Shown: in pieces, positions 6,581 through 7,307 of the stretch
Layout of the letters: every line of letters begins with the position of its first letter
Position numbering within the stretch: the first letter of the stretch is position 1
DNA from: Flavobacterium sp.
GTDB taxonomy: Bacteria > Bacteroidota > Bacteroidia > Flavobacteriales > Flavobacteriaceae
Assembly: GCA_030150335.1 (NCBI GenBank)
Contig: JASLGC010000177.1
Coordinates: forward strand, 1 to 7,307
Direction: 5' to 3'
Length of the DNA: 7,307 bases
The notes under the pieces: model-generated
What the model saw: the letters and a program-made list of their open reading frames with translations, nothing else
Database searches by the model: none
Told to the model about the DNA's origin: nothing
Translations under genes and position numbers: made by a program

Positions 6581-7279
6581 ATGGCAGGAAAACAAGCTTT
6601 TATTCAGACAATACACAAAATAGGAGAGCCCTATCTTGCGAAGGGGTATGTTGCTACACAAAAAGGGCAAGTACTCAAAGGAAACTCCGCATCAGGGGTT
6701 TTCGAATATCAAATTAGGTTTCAACCTATCGAAAGCGACCCTAAGGAATACATCACACTTTCGTGTACTATTGTCATCCTTTCAGAGCAATTACGCGAGT
6801 GGCGTTTCCAGAAATACCACAGCAGGGATATTGCGACTCCCACGGTGTTTATTGCCTATTTAACGGATATTATCCCAGTACAACCTAAGTTGTTTACTTG
6901 GGAGATTAAGGACAAAAAACAAGAGGAATTTGCCCAAACCATCATTGCTTTTTTAGAAGAATATGTCAATCCTATCTTTGCACTTTTTGAAGATACACAG
7001 GATGTGGTGAACCATATTATGAACAATGGTTGGCGTTTAAACGAGTATATGTCGGCAGAATACTTCGTTTTTCCAATCGACTTTATGAGTTGCTTTGCCA
7101 CCAAAAATGAAGTACAACAAGCCTTTAACAATTACATAAAGAGAGAAGGACTATCTTCGCAAGCCAAGCGAATTTACAAAGAGATGAGTTCCTCTAAATA
7201 CAAAGGGTTCATCGAGAGTAATTCGCCGAACGACAAGATATTTCAATTAGCTTATTTAAACGGAATTCAACTGTTGTAA
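6581..7279 (+). CDS. Cytoplasmic protein of unknown function
   Basis: I do not recognise the family. The 232-residue protein has no signal peptide and no membrane segment, so it is predicted to be cytoplasmic. The first half (about 1-80) alternates a helix (AFIQTIHKIGEPYLAKG), beta strands (FEYQIRFQPI, EYITLSCTIVIL) and the segment REWRFQKYH. A middle helix (EEFAQTIIAFLEEYVNPIFALF, 115-136) and a helical C-terminal part (EVQQAFNNYIKREGL onwards) follow. The general layout resembles small DUF4304-like or immunity-type proteins, but no signature supports that. The ATG at 6581 has no clear ribosome site, in line with its neighbours. It lies 85 bp after the DUF4328-like gene, so it could be read from the same transcript or from its own weak promoter. 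The frame is intact and its composition matches the neighbourhood, which favours a real gene over a chance frame. Confidence 0.72.
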   Translation: MAGKQAFIQTIHKIGEPYLAKGYVATQKGQVLKGNSASGVFEYQIRFQPIESDPKEYITLSCTIVILSEQLREWRFQKYHSRDIATPTVFIAYLTDIIPVQPKLFTWEIKDKKQEEFAQTIIAFLEEYVNPIFALFEDTQDVVNHIMNNGWRLNEYMSAEYFVFPIDFMSCFATKNEVQQAFNNYIKREGLSSQAKRIYKEMSSSKYKGFIESNSPNDKIFQLAYLNGIQLL

Positions 7280-7307
7280 ACAGCATAGTTGAGGTAGCTT
7301 GCAAATA

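Noticed and set aside
6636..7131. A plus-strand frame (6636-6863) and a minus-strand frame (6856-7131) within the last gene
   Set aside because: Both are shorter than and contained within the 232-residue frame, which has a more natural protein composition.
1..7307. A defence, mobile or biosynthetic gene cluster
   Set aside because: There are no transposase, integrase, nuclease, toxin or synthase genes, no direct-repeat array and no abrupt change in composition. The genes are divided into separate transcription units with unrelated functions.

Overview
The window reads as a low-GC Bacteroidota chromosome, most likely a Flavobacteriaceae member such as Flavobacterium or Myroides (the genus is an inference). 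The support is: codon use rich in A and T, TAnnTTTG-type -7 promoter boxes, start codons without clear Shine-Dalgarno sequences, a TPR-type sensor kinase of the flavobacterial kind, and a signal peptide cut just before Gln. No mobile element, CRISPR array, tRNA or rRNA was found.

Layout: (1) 1-1236 (+) is the 3' part of a membrane-bound TPR histidine kinase gene that runs in from outside the window. (2) 1270-1306 is a strong hairpin with T-tracts on both sides, serving as a shared terminator for the kinase and the convergent catalase. (3) 1340-2818 (-) is a complete small-subunit haem catalase. (4) 2819-3108 is a 290-bp divergent control region. It holds a catalase promoter with a clear -7 box, an OxyR/LysR-like dyad, and a candidate promoter for the next gene. 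(5) 3109-3870 (+) is a GNAT-family acyltransferase, closed by a rho-independent terminator at 3931-3961. (6) 4054-5106 (+) is a lipoprotein protein-tyrosine phosphatase with an intact HCxxxxxR loop. (7) 5188-5799 and 5812-6495 (+) are a secreted protein of unknown function and a DUF4328-like multi-pass membrane protein, 12 bp apart and probably co-transcribed. (8) 6581-7279 (+) is a soluble protein of unknown function.

The genes do not form one obvious pathway. The kinase, catalase, acyltransferase and phosphatase each appear to be separate transcription units, divided by terminators or their own promoters. The catalase removes hydrogen peroxide in the cytoplasm. The kinase probably signals to a response regulator encoded upstream of the window. 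The phosphatase and the secreted protein act in the cell envelope. I saw no convincing evidence for a new multi-gene system. The least explained part is 5188-7279, where three neighbouring genes have no assignable function.
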